A stretch of DNA of 64,000 nt from Duganella sp. CF402 (lineage in GTDB: Bacteria > Pseudomonadota > Gammaproteobacteria > Burkholderiales > Burkholderiaceae_D): assembly GCF_900109645.1 (NCBI RefSeq), contig NZ_FOBG01000001.1:2338262-2402261 (forward strand). The letters run 5' to 3'. The notes below the pieces were generated by a model. The model saw nothing but the letters and a program-made list of their open reading frames with translations, did not search any database and was not told the origin of the DNA. The translations under genes and the position numbers were made by a program. Of this stretch, positions 19,407-26,654 are shown piece by piece (within the stretch, counting starts at the first letter, position 1; every line of letters starts with the position of its first letter).

Positions 19407-19769
19407 ATTACGTGGCCGTAAAAAATATGCAGCCGCAGCCACTGCGACGCCTGCAGCAACAGCCCCCAGGGTCGTTCTGAAAGGGGCATCTCCGAAAAAC
19501 ATGAGAAACGGTATAGCAAAGCCAGCTCCACAGGTAGCCAGCAGCAACGCGTATCTGTAAGGCCGCAAAATCAAGAAAATCGGAACCCCGACAAGCAGCA
19601 TACCCACAAAAGAAGCTGGCACCGCCAGCAGGAGCCCGAAGAAAATTCCCCAACCAAAATCGGATGCCGCGCCCGCATCGGAACTTCCCAAGCCTGCGAG
19701 CGTCAAGGCAGGAACGCTAGCGAACGGTGCCAAGAGAAGCGGCTTCCAAGGAAAAGGTCGAATTTGCAT
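19401..19769 (-). CDS. Integron cassette 6: 122-residue membrane protein
   Basis: About four transmembrane helices (LLLAPFASVPALTLAGLG; WGIFFGLLLAVPASFVGMLL; YALLLATCGAGFAIPFLMFF; TLGAVAAGVAVAAAAYFL), ending LRPRNA. The stop codon lies inside the attC R'' core, a frequent economy in cassettes. Function unknown; no motif beyond the helices. ATG at 19769. Confidence 0.75.
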   Translation of the reverse strand: MQIRPFPWKPLLLAPFASVPALTLAGLGSSDAGAASDFGWGIFFGLLLAVPASFVGMLLVGVPIFLILRPYRYALLLATCGAGFAIPFLMFFGDAPFRTTLGAVAAGVAVAAAAYFLRPRNA

Positions 19770-19772
19770 ATG

Positions 19773-19837
19773 GACTAGCGTGTTAAGTCAGCGGTGCTGG
19801 AGGCGTCCGCTGGAATTGGAAATTAGCCGAATTAGAC
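19773..19837 (-). repeat. Degenerate attC site, cassette 5
   Basis: About 65 bp. Cores are weak: R'' GTCTAAT (19831-19837) and R' GCTAGTC (19773-19779). The inner arms TCAGCGG and CCGCTGGA still pair. It lies where a site is expected between cassettes 5 and 6. Confidence 0.6.
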
Positions 19838-19863
19838 ACGCAATTAAACGTTTCAAACGGACT

Positions 19864-20298
19864 CTATGGGCAATCATCATAGAGTCCGTTAATGCGCGCC
19901 TCGTCGGCGCCTCGCCGAATTTTTACGGCAACCTTATGTGGCCCAGCAATGAGCGATGATCTCATTTCAGCCAACGATAAACCATCGCACCTCCCCACTC
20001 GCCTACTAGTTACCGAAATGACGACTTTCACGCCTTCCCCCTCAAAGCGGCCGACAAACCAAACGCCGCTCTCAGGTTGCGCGCCAATACGGCGAAGAGT
20101 GTAAGTGACGCCATCAAGTGCAATAAAAAAATCTGATTCAGAACAACGGCTGGTAAAGAACGCAATCTTTGTCTTTTCCGCTGTGATGCGCGTCGCGACA
20201 CAGTCGTTAGTTGATACCAGTGTTGGCTGAAGATTTGGGGCAGCCTGAGCAGAAGTTGCCAAAATTGCTGCGACCAATACCAAAGGCTTTGTCTTCAT
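19864..20298 (-). CDS. Integron cassette 5: exported 144-residue hypothetical protein
   Basis: The signal peptide MKTKPLVLVAAILATSAQA is followed by a periplasmic domain with four Cys (NDCVAT, SRCSES, GRCDGL, DDCP), which could form two disulfides. Central strands FFIALDGVTYTLRRIG and GVWFVGRFEGEGVKVVISV suggest a small beta protein. Function not recognised. The signal peptide fixes the ATG at 20298, immediately beside the attC of cassette 4. Confidence 0.75.
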   Translation of the reverse strand: MKTKPLVLVAAILATSAQAAPNLQPTLVSTNDCVATRITAEKTKIAFFTSRCSESDFFIALDGVTYTLRRIGAQPESGVWFVGRFEGEGVKVVISVTSRRVGRCDGLSLAEMRSSLIAGPHKVAVKIRRGADEARINGLYDDCP

Positions 20299-20299
20299 A

Positions 20300-20370
20300 G
20301 GCTAACGTTGGACGTAACCGGACACTACAGCGCGAAGCGATGTAGTGTCCGGTTGACGGAATTGTTGGGC
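20300..20370 (-). repeat. attC site, cassette 4
   Basis: 71 bp. R'' is GCCCAAC (20364-20370) and R' is GTTAGCC (20300-20306). The inner arms AACCGGACACTACA and TGTAGTGTCCGGTT form a perfect 14-bp stem. Confidence 0.88.
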
Positions 20371-20374
20371 AATG

Positions 20375-20809
20375 TCATTTGCTCGCCACCAGCTTGCGCA
20401 GTGCTTCGAATCGGGGCTTCACGTCAGTGCCTTCAGCATTAAGGTAACCAAAAGAGCCGCTGAAAGTTAGGACCAAGTTGTTTGCGTCGGGATAGAAGAC
20501 GTATTCCATCCCGGCAAGCAAACCAAGACTGCAGTTACCTGGTCCGAATGGTAGGTCGCGCACGACGCCGGCCGCAGCAGGCGCACCTTTGAAAATTTCC
20601 CGAATCTCGTATTTCGCTTCCACTACCTCGACCACCTCAGAGGGATTGGAAGGATTAACAAGCTTGCCCAATCTCGTTTCGACGACTCGGGCACGAAACA
20701 CAGACTTCGCATTGGCAAAGAGTTCCTCGTCAGTCGGTTGCTTGAGCGAGGAGCACGCTAAAGCCGGCAAGGAAAGTATTGCAAGTGCAAATAATAGGTA
20801 GTTTCTCAT
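20375..20809 (-). CDS. Integron cassette 4: exported protein, possibly NTR/TIMP-like
   Basis: A 144-residue protein with signal peptide MRNYLLFALAILSLPALA followed directly by Cys. The mature part (CSSLKQPTDEELFANAKSVF, then RARVVETRL, YEIREIFKG and GLLAGMEYVFY) resembles the netrin/TIMP-like OB-fold pattern: an N-terminal Cys, a vulnerable-to-secretion VF-x-A/G-x-V strand and a late GxxYxxF strand. Lipoprotein processing is possible, although the -3 residue is Ala rather than Leu. Role unknown. ATG at 20809; a TTG in the attC core is an alternative. Confidence 0.7.
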   Translation of the reverse strand: MRNYLLFALAILSLPALACSSLKQPTDEELFANAKSVFRARVVETRLGKLVNPSNPSEVVEVVEAKYEIREIFKGAPAAAGVVRDLPFGPGNCSLGLLAGMEYVFYPDANNLVLTFSGSFGYLNAEGTDVKPRFEALRKLVASK

Positions 20810-20812
20810 TTG

Positions 20813-20872
20813 GCCCAACGTTGCTGATAACCGGCGCGCTTTAGCGCGTTCGCGTTGATTGGATGGTTAGGA
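20813..20872 (-). repeat. attC site, cassette 3
   Basis: 60 bp. R'' is TCCTAAC (20866-20872) and R' is GTTGGGC (20813-20819). The inner GGCGCGCTTTAGCGCG folds back on itself. Confidence 0.85.
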
Positions 20873-20882
20873 CAGCCAGCAT

Positions 20883-21458
20883 TCATCGTGATACGAATAC
20901 TTTGTGCAGCAAAAGCAGTAGCCCCAGAACTACTCCGACTGGTACCAAAGCCTTTCGAGCGGCCACCAGGGAGCGCATCGTTGCCCACAAGTTCGTCCAG
21001 AACTTCCCCGGTAGTTTTAAGCGCTTAGTGACCGTGTAACCTTCGCCATCCAAGTGGCCAAGAAGTACTTCGAAAACCGGAGTAAGGTACCCGTTGGCCC
21101 ACATGTGAATGCCGTAAGCCTCTCTCCGTGCTTGATCGACCACGACTAGCCACTGCCACGTTCCTCTGTTTCTAGCACGGTCGTCAATAAAGCTCTCCAG
21201 TTGACTTGGTGGCGGCGCCTCAGATGAGAAGTGAAGTACCACGCCGAAGGCGAAAGGCACGAAGAAACCGGGATCGTACTCTTCTTCGACAATCCTTATT
21301 ACTTGTTCAAAAATCTCGCTCGGAGAGCGTCCTGTGCAGTCGAGTTCGAATACCCCTCGAAAGATGTTCTTAGTCTTATGCCGCCAAATGGACTGAGCGG
21401 CGGACCTGCCGGTGAGCGAGACGGGATCGAGCAGATCTATCGGGATAGGAAGCGACAT
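20883..21458 (-). CDS. Integron cassette 3: 191-residue protein with C-terminal membrane anchor
   Basis: A soluble domain (GVFELDCTGRSPSEIFEQVI, DPGFFVPFAFGVVLHFS, GTWQWLVVVDQARREAYGIH) is followed by one C-terminal hydrophobic helix, ALVPVGVVLGLLLLLHKVF, so it looks tail-anchored with the domain in the cytoplasm. ATG at 21458 lies just inside the cassette boundary; a longer frame through the attC would not be a real extension. No known family recognised. Confidence 0.7.
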   Translation of the reverse strand: MSLPIPIDLLDPVSLTGRSAAQSIWRHKTKNIFRGVFELDCTGRSPSEIFEQVIRIVEEEYDPGFFVPFAFGVVLHFSSEAPPPSQLESFIDDRARNRGTWQWLVVVDQARREAYGIHMWANGYLTPVFEVLLGHLDGEGYTVTKRLKLPGKFWTNLWATMRSLVAARKALVPVGVVLGLLLLLHKVFVSR

Positions 21459-21463
21459 AGGTG

Positions 21464-21535
21464 GCCTAACGTTCAAAGTAACTGGCTGCCGGAACGCGCA
21501 GCGTGGAGGCAGTCCAGTTGACTGCAGTGTTGGGC
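21464..21535 (-). repeat. attC site, cassette 2
   Basis: 72 bp. R'' is GCCCAAC (21529-21535) and R' is GTTAGGC (21464-21470). Nearly identical in its interior to the attC of cassette 1 (CCGGAACGCGCAGCGTGGAG shared). Confidence 0.9.
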
Positions 21536-21542
21536 AGAACAA

Positions 21543-21788
21543 TCACTTTACTCTGGCCTTTGCTATGAGTGAGGGAACAACACCAAAGATAAGTAAGACT
21601 CCCCCTGCGGTCAGGGTAAACCAAAGCACCGCCTGCAATGCAGCATAGAGCCATGAGGGGTGAAGCTTTGGATGGACGATTGCGCTGTACTCTGAGTCGA
21701 AGGCGAAAGAACAGAACCCTACAAAGAGCCCGAGCAAAACCCCAACAACAGCGGGGCCTAACAAAGTCTGCTTCGCCAGAGGTGTCAT
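21543..21788 (-). CDS. Integron cassette 2: 81-residue two-helix membrane protein
   Basis: Two hydrophobic helices, LLGPAVVGVLLGLFVGFCSF and YAALQAVLWFTLTAGGVLLI, flank a short polar loop. It ends in a basic KARVK tail. ATG at 21788 chosen; the frame also opens at a TTG within the attC core. No family recognised. Confidence 0.68.
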   Translation of the reverse strand: MTPLAKQTLLGPAVVGVLLGLFVGFCSFAFDSEYSAIVHPKLHPSWLYAALQAVLWFTLTAGGVLLIFGVVPSLIAKARVK

Positions 21789-21797
21789 TTTAAGAAT

Positions 21798-21869
21798 GCC
21801 CAACGTAAAAAGTCACTGGCGGCCGGAACGCGCAGCGTGGAGGCCGTCCAGTGGACTGCCGGGCTGGGC
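21798..21869 (-). repeat. attC site, cassette 1
   Basis: 72 bp. R'' is GCCCAGC (21863-21869) and R' is GTTGGGC (21798-21804). Inner arms CACTGG and CCAGTG pair. Confidence 0.88.
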
Positions 21870-21872
21870 AAT

Positions 21873-22292
21873 TTAGAGCGCATATGACAGGCTCGCACAA
21901 ATTTGCTTTGCCACGACCGATTGTTTTTCGGCGTCGAAATAAATGGCCATTTGAACATAGCTCACCTTTCCGCGCGCAAAGCAATAGAGTGCTGAGGCCT
22001 TTTTGTCTGGCTCGGCAAGCCGATAACTATAGTAGAGCACGCCATTTTTCCGCACCACCTCCGCCGAAGTCGCTTCGGGTGATTTCCTTCCAGCGACTCC
22101 GTTCAACCACACGTCTTCGGACTCCTTGTCTTTATTGCCCCAGACAGAAATCCAGGCAGTCATTCCAGGCTGCAAAAAAACAAGACTACCCTCCTCCACG
22201 CGTCGATTGAATTTAGATGGAAGTTGCACTATCCATTCTTGGGTCATTTGGACCCGACCGTCGACGACCGGAAAATCTGGATGAAGTGGCAT
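21873..22292 (-). CDS. Integron cassette 1: 139-residue hypothetical protein
   Basis: The attI-proximal, so most recently inserted, cassette. It is a soluble protein without signal peptide: EWIVQLPSKFNRRVEEGSLV, then LQPGMTAWISVWGN and, near the end, YVQMAIYFDAEKQSVVAKQI. The pattern is that of a small cytosolic domain; I cannot assign a family. ATG at 22292 starts ten bases inside the cassette boundary. Being first, it should be best expressed from the cassette promoter. Confidence 0.72.
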   Translation of the reverse strand: MPLHPDFPVVDGRVQMTQEWIVQLPSKFNRRVEEGSLVFLQPGMTAWISVWGNKDKESEDVWLNGVAGRKSPEATSAEVVRKNGVLYYSYRLAEPDKKASALYCFARGKVSYVQMAIYFDAEKQSVVAKQICASLSYAL

Positions 22293-22301
22293 ATTTATTG
22301 G

Positions 22302-22370
22302 GCCCAACAAAAAATAGGCCCCCTATTTGTCGCAATTCTTTCCGCCCAAAGCTTGAACTTTCGCAGAATG
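22302..22370. other. attI: attI recombination site (right boundary approximate)
   Basis: The minus strand has the core GTTGGGC at 22302-22308, the junction between attI and cassette 1. attI sites extend on the integrase side of this core; the sequence up to about 22370 (including CCCCCTATTTGTCG) is the likely extent. Only the core is directly supported. Confidence 0.65.
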
Positions 22371-22403
22371 CAGGACTAGGAAACCAATATTATCAATACG
22401 TTA

Positions 22404-22434
22404 TGCTAATTTAGCACACCCTAATGACTTAGGG
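22404..22434. promoter_or_regulatory. Twin inverted repeats in the intI / cassette promoter region
   Basis: TGCTAA-t-TTAGCA (22404-22416) is followed three bases later by CCCTAA-tgac-TTAGGG (22419-22434). Both share CTAA/TTAG half-sites and lie 23-53 bases before the intI ATG, where they could be operators or cover the intI promoter. A GATAAT element on the minus strand just beyond could be the -10 of the cassette promoter. No CTGT-N8-ACAG LexA box is visible. Confidence 0.4.
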
Positions 22435-22456
22435 CAAACCCACCTGCGGAGTAGCC

Positions 22457-23443
22457 ATGAACCTACCTAAGCCTAAATTACTCGAAGAGGTTCGCAACCA
22501 CATTCGGTTAAAGCATTACAGCATCCGCACCGAGCAAAGTTACATCGGCTGGATTCGACGCTTTATTCTCTTCCACGGCAAACACCATCCCTCCACAATG
22601 GGGGCCAACGAGGTAACACAATTTCTGACCCATCTGGCAGTAGCCGCCGGCGTTGCGCCATCAACCCAGAACCAGGCGAAAGCAGCCTTGCTGTTTCTAT
22701 ACAAGGAAGTGCTGGAAGCCGAGCTGCCCTGGCTGGATGAAATCGTCACAGCCAAGTCATCACATCGCCTGCCCGTAGTGCTCACCAACGACGAAGTACA
22801 GCGTCTACTAAGCAGCACCAACGGCACCAACGGCCTGATACTGCGCCTCCTGTACGGCACAGGGATGCGAATCATGGAGTGCCTGCGTTTGCGCGTAAAG
22901 GATGTTGAATTCACTCGCAACGAAATCATCATCCGTGAAGGGAAAGGCGCCAAAGACAGAGTAACGATGCTGCCACAAACTCTGGTGGCGCCATTGCGCG
23001 AACATCTCCACCGCGTTCAACTGCTGCACCAACAAGACCTGGCGGAAGGTTTTGGCGAAACGTGGCTGCCTTACGCACTGGAGCGGAAATATCCAAATGC
23101 GAACAAGGATTGGGGCTGGCAGTATGTATTCCCATCCAGACAGCGCTCGACAGATCCGCGCTCTGGCGTCACTCGCCGCCATCACGCTGACGAGAAGGCC
23201 ATCCAGCGCGCTATGAAACAGGCCACGCGCGACACGCACATCAACAAGCCGGCGACGCCTCACACGCTGCGACATTCCTTTGCCACTCACCTGCTGCAAG
23301 CGGGTTACGATATTCGCACGGTTCAGCAACTGCTTGGCCACAAGGATGTCAGCACAACGATGATTTACACCCACGTCCTGAATCGCGGCGGCCAAGGCGT
23401 GGTGAGTCCACTGGATCAACCGCTGCGCCCAGCGCGGACATAA
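22457..23443 (+). CDS. intI: Integron integrase IntI
   Basis: A 328-residue tyrosine recombinase that inserts and excises cassettes at attI and attC. Catalytic residues are visible: Arg in [24 protein letters not shown] (H-x-x-R), [15 protein letters not shown] with the second His and the nucleophile Tyr. The IntI-specific insertion that grips folded attC is present ([20 protein letters not shown], then VFPS), which separates it from XerC/D. It diverges from the cassettes, the standard integron arrangement. ATG at 22457 follows a GGAG ribosome site. Full length, with no sign of decay. Confidence 0.96.
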   Translation: MNLPKPKLLEEVRNHIRLKHYSIRTEQSYIGWIRRFILFHGKHHPSTMGANEVTQFLTHLAVAAGVAPSTQNQAKAALLFLYKEVLEAELPWLDEIVTAKSSHRLPVVLTNDEVQRLLSSTNGTNGLILRLLYGTGMRIMECLRLRVKDVEFTRNEIIIREGKGAKDRVTMLPQTLVAPLREHLHRVQLLHQQDLAEGFGETWLPYALERKYPNANKDWGWQYVFPSRQRSTDPRSGVTRRHHADEKAIQRAMKQATRDTHINKPATPHTLRHSFATHLLQAGYDIRTVQQLLGHKDVSTTMIYTHVLNRGGQGVVSPLDQPLRPART

Positions 23444-23466
23444 AAAAACCGCCGGAGTGGCGATCA
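23444..23466 (-). terminator. Rho-independent-like terminator after the VapB-like gene
   Basis: On the minus strand CGCC-actcc-GGCG is followed by GGTTTTTTT. It lies against the intI stop and downstream of the vapB-like gene. Its sequence is strikingly like the pnp terminator at 23752-23774. Confidence 0.6.
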
Positions 23467-23506
23467 CTAAATCAGAGGAATAAAGTCATTACAGAGTCTA
23501 TCAGGA

Positions 23507-23701
23507 TCATTCGTCAGACCGCATGACGTCGAGGTTGCCCTCCCAGTGCAGTGTCCCCCGAAGCTGGCGTATTTTCTCTTGTTGCTTGAGGCGAACCACG
23601 GTGCGCAGCCCCAGCTCCACTGCAGCGCTTTCTGGTGTCAATCCAGTCAGCAGCAGCGCTTCTTGCATGAGCTTCTCGTCGATGAAAATATTCGTTTGCA
23701 T
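23507..23701 (-). CDS. VapB-type antitoxin, no adjacent toxin
   Basis: A 64-residue protein of the VapB/DUF2191 type: MQTNIFIDEKLMQEALLLTG, then SAAVELGLRTVVRLKQQEKI, a short ribbon-helix DNA-binding region followed by the toxin-binding tail. The C-terminal WEGNLDVMR is the usual antitoxin tail. A VapC (PIN) gene normally follows directly; here only 60 bases separate the stop from the intI end on the opposite strand, and no PIN-domain frame is present. It is an orphan, possibly left by loss of the toxin. ATG at 23701. Confidence 0.75.
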   Translation of the reverse strand: MQTNIFIDEKLMQEALLLTGLTPESAAVELGLRTVVRLKQQEKIRQLRGTLHWEGNLDVMRSDE

Positions 23702-23751
23702 GGCGTCCTCCTCTGTGAGTTAGACCAAGGCACGCCTAAACGGTTCGGGAA

Positions 23752-23774
23752 TAAAAAAACCGCCAGTGTGGCGG
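23752..23774 (-). terminator. pnp terminator
   Basis: Minus-strand hairpin CCGCCA-cac-TGGCGG (23760-23774) followed by TTTTTTTAT, about 60 bases past the pnp stop. Confidence 0.8.
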
Positions 23775-23833
23775 TGCGATGGCCTTGGCCATTGCACGCA
23801 CACACCAGCGGTTCTAGACTGAGCTAGCTCAGA

Positions 23834-25963
23834 TTACTGCGCGTTGGCAGCAGCAGCGGCGGCTTCTTCAGCGGCAGCTTTCATCGACAGCTTCAGGCGG
23901 CCGCGGTCGTCGGTTTCCAGAACCTTGACGCGCACTTGCTGGCCTTCTTTCAGGTAGTCGGCCACGGCGTTCACACGCTCGTTGGCGATCTGCGAGATGT
24001 GCAGCAGGCCGTCTTTGCCTGGCATGACTTGCACGATGGCGCCGAAGTCCAGCAGCTTCAGCACTACGCCGTCGTAGGTCTTGCCCACTTCGACCGATGC
24101 GGTCAGCTCTTCGATGCGGCGCTTGGCTTCCTGGCCGGCAGCAGCGTCCACGGAGGCGATGGTGACCACGCCTTCGTCGCTGATGTCGATCTGGGTGCCG
24201 GTCTCTTCGGTCAGCGCGCGGATCACGGCGCCGCCTTTACCGATCACGTCACGGATCTTCTCTGGGTTGATCTTGATGGTGATCAGGCGTGGTGCGAAGT
24301 CCGACAGTTCGGTCTTCACGCTCGGCACGGCCTTTTGCATTTCGCCCAGGATGTGCTCGCGGCCTTCTTTGGCTTGCGCCAGCGCCACTTGCATGATTTC
24401 CTTGGTGATGCCCTGGATCTTGATGTCCATCTGCAGCGCGGTGATACCGTTGCGGGTACCGGCTACTTTGAAGTCCATGTCGCCCAGGTGGTCTTCGTCA
24501 CCCAGAATGTCGGACAGCACGGCGAACTTGCCGCCTTCCTTGATCAGGCCCATCGCGATACCGGCCACGTGCTCTTTCATCGGCACGCCGGCATCCATCA
24601 GCGCCAGGCAGCCGCCGCAGACCGAAGCCATCGACGACGAACCGTTCGATTCGGTGATTTCCGATACCAGACGCACCGAGTAGCTGAACTCTTCCGGCGA
24701 CGGCAGCGCGGCAACCAGTGCGCGCTTGGCCAGACGGCCGTGGCCGATTTCGCGGCGCTTAGGCGTGCCTACGCGGCCGGTTTCGCCGGTGGCGAACGGT
24801 GGCATATTGTAGTGCAGCATGAAGTCATCGGTGTACTCGCCCATCAGCGCGTCGATCTTCTGCGAATCGCGGGCGGTGCCCAGCGTTGCAATGACCAGTG
24901 CCTGGGTTTCGCCACGGGTGAACAGCGCCGAACCGTGGGTACGCGGCAGTACCGAGGTGCGGATCGAGATCGGACGCACGGTGCGGGTGTCGCGGCCGTC
25001 GATACGTGGCTCGCCGTCCAGGATCTGCGAACGGACGATCTTCGATTCCATTTCGAACAGGATGTTGCCGACTTCAACCGAGTCAGGCGCAGCAGTACCG
25101 GCAGCGGCCGCTTCAGCAGCCAGGTCGGCGACGATCTCAGCCGACGCAGCGCGCAGCTTGTCGGTACGGGCTTGCTTGTCGCGGGTCTGGTAGGCGTCGC
25201 GCAGCTTGGCTTCGCCGAAGTGGGCCACGCGGGCGATCAGCGCTTCGTTCTTGGCAGGCGCGGTCCAGACTTGCTCTGGCTTGCCGCCGTCGCGCACCAG
25301 GTCGTGGATCGCGTCGATCACGGCCTTCATCTGGGTGTGGCCGAATACCACGGCGCCCAGCATGATTTCTTCGGACAGCTGCTGGGCTTCCGATTCCACC
25401 ATCAGCACGGCGGTTTCGGTACCGGCAACCACCAGATCCATCTGCGAGGTCTTCAGTTGTTCAACGGTCGGATTCAGGATGTACTGGCCGTTGGCGTAAC
25501 CCACGCGGGCGGCGCCGATCGGACCATTGAACGGCACGCCCGACACGCACAGCGCGGCCGAAGCACCGATCATCGAGGCGATGTCTGGATCGATTTCTGG
25601 GTTGACCGACAGCACGTGGATCACCACTTGCACTTCGTTCAGGTAGCCCTCTGGGAACAGAGGACGGATTGGACGGTCGATCAGGCGGGAAGTCAGGGTT
25701 TCTTTTTCCGAAGGGCGACCTTCACGCTTGAAGAAACCGCCCGGGATTTTACCGGCTGCGTAGGTTTTCTCCAGGTAGTCGACGGTCAGCGGGAAGAAGT
25801 CCTGGCCTGGTTTCGCGTCTTTACGCGCTACCACAGTAGCCAGCACCACGGTGTCTTCAATCGACACCAGCACCGCGCCGGAGGCCTGGCGAGCGATTTC
25901 GCCAGTTTCCAGCGTGACGGTGTGTTGACCGTACTGGAAGGTTTTCGTAACTTTATTAAACAT
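23834..25963 (-). CDS. pnp: Polynucleotide phosphorylase
   Basis: A 709-residue 3'-5' exoribonuclease/polymerase of the RNA degradosome. Two RNase PH domains ([36 protein letters not shown]) are followed by KH ([20 protein letters not shown]) and S1 ([20 protein letters not shown]) domains, then an Ala-rich end. ATG 25963 has an AAAGGGA ribosome site. It follows rpsO in the same direction, the conserved arrangement. Confidence 0.98.
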   Translation of the reverse strand: MFNKVTKTFQYGQHTVTLETGEIARQASGAVLVSIEDTVVLATVVARKDAKPGQDFFPLTVDYLEKTYAAGKIPGGFFKREGRPSEKETLTSRLIDRPIRPLFPEGYLNEVQVVIHVLSVNPEIDPDIASMIGASAALCVSGVPFNGPIGAARVGYANGQYILNPTVEQLKTSQMDLVVAGTETAVLMVESEAQQLSEEIMLGAVVFGHTQMKAVIDAIHDLVRDGGKPEQVWTAPAKNEALIARVAHFGEAKLRDAYQTRDKQARTDKLRAASAEIVADLAAEAAAAGTAAPDSVEVGNILFEMESKIVRSQILDGEPRIDGRDTRTVRPISIRTSVLPRTHGSALFTRGETQALVIATLGTARDSQKIDALMGEYTDDFMLHYNMPPFATGETGRVGTPKRREIGHGRLAKRALVAALPSPEEFSYSVRLVSEITESNGSSSMASVCGGCLALMDAGVPMKEHVAGIAMGLIKEGGKFAVLSDILGDEDHLGDMDFKVAGTRNGITALQMDIKIQGITKEIMQVALAQAKEGREHILGEMQKAVPSVKTELSDFAPRLITIKINPEKIRDVIGKGGAVIRALTEETGTQIDISDEGVVTIASVDAAAGQEAKRRIEELTASVEVGKTYDGVVLKLLDFGAIVQVMPGKDGLLHISQIANERVNAVADYLKEGQQVRVKVLETDDRGRLKLSMKAAAEEAAAAAANAQ

Positions 25964-26084
25964 GGGTAATCCCTTTCTATTTGCCGACAGATTTTCAGGA
26001 GCTGTCGTTCACCTCACCACAGGCAGCCAGATGGCCGCCTTTACTACATTACTAAAACTTACTTAGCAATTTTTTAATGCTCAG

Positions 26085-26124
26085 AAAGACAAAATGCCCG
26101 CGACAGCAAACTGGCGCAGGCATT
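26085..26124 (-). terminator. rpsO terminator/attenuator before pnp
   Basis: Minus-strand arms AATGCCTGCG and CGCGGGCATT (26093-26124) form a 10-bp stem with one G-U pair, followed by TTGTCTTT. It lies about 27 bases after rpsO, so part of pnp transcription may come by read-through. Confidence 0.65.
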
Positions 26125-26150
26125 CTGTTTTAAGCCGGACGACGCAAAAA

Positions 26151-26420
26151 TTACTTACGCAGGCCCAGTTTAGCGATCAGGTCGCGGTAACGGGTTGCAT
26201 CTTTGTTCTTCAGGTAAGCCAGCAGGGATTTACGACGGTTAACCATCATGATCAGACCACGACGCGAGTGGTGATCTTTGCTGTGGGCTTTGAAGTGGCC
26301 GTTCAGTTCGTTGATGCGGGCGGTCAGCAGTGCAACTTGCACTTCTGGGGAGCCGGTGTCTTTGTCGCCACGGGCGTTGTCAGCGATGATCGCTGCTTTG
26401 TTGATGTTTTCTACGGTCAT
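26151..26420 (-). CDS. rpsO: 30S ribosomal protein S15
   Basis: 89 residues, the usual S15 length. [20 protein letters not shown] and [20 protein letters not shown] are the rRNA-binding segments (16S helices 20/22). ATG at 26420 with an AAAGGT ribosome site was chosen over an upstream in-frame ATG. It lies upstream of pnp. Confidence 0.98.
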   Translation of the reverse strand: MTVENINKAAIIADNARGDKDTGSPEVQVALLTARINELNGHFKAHSKDHHSRRGLIMMVNRRKSLLAYLKNKDATRYRDLIAKLGLRK

Positions 26421-26654
26421 GATATTTACCTTTAACATGCGGTGCGCGGAGTCGGAACCCTGCTCACCGTGATTACAATAAAACCCGGTCAGAAAGACCA
26501 GACCCGGAAGTATAGCGGAAATCGCTGCCCGTGTATCTTTTTTTGATGCCTGCCGCTCGACATGTAGCGCAAATACAAAGAATTGATAGTTTTTTCTGTA
26601 GTCAAACTACTTTTTGAGTGGATAATACGCTAACAAAACAGCAGGAGACCGCAG

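Larger units (their letters stand above)
18298..22308 (-). mobile_element. Chromosomal integron cassette array (nine cassettes)
   Basis: Nine short genes, all on the minus strand and reading away from intI, are separated by eight attC sites of 59-72 bp. The bases at the start of most cassettes (right after the R' cut) match the complement of that cassette's own R'' core: TTGGGC for cassettes 2 and 4, TTAGGC/TTAGGA for cassette 3, CTAGAC/TTAGAC for cassette 8. This is the expected relic of a circular cassette. GC is visibly lower than in the flanks. The array runs from the attI core at 22302-22308 to about 18298-18357; the last cassette has no clear attC. Confidence 0.93.
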
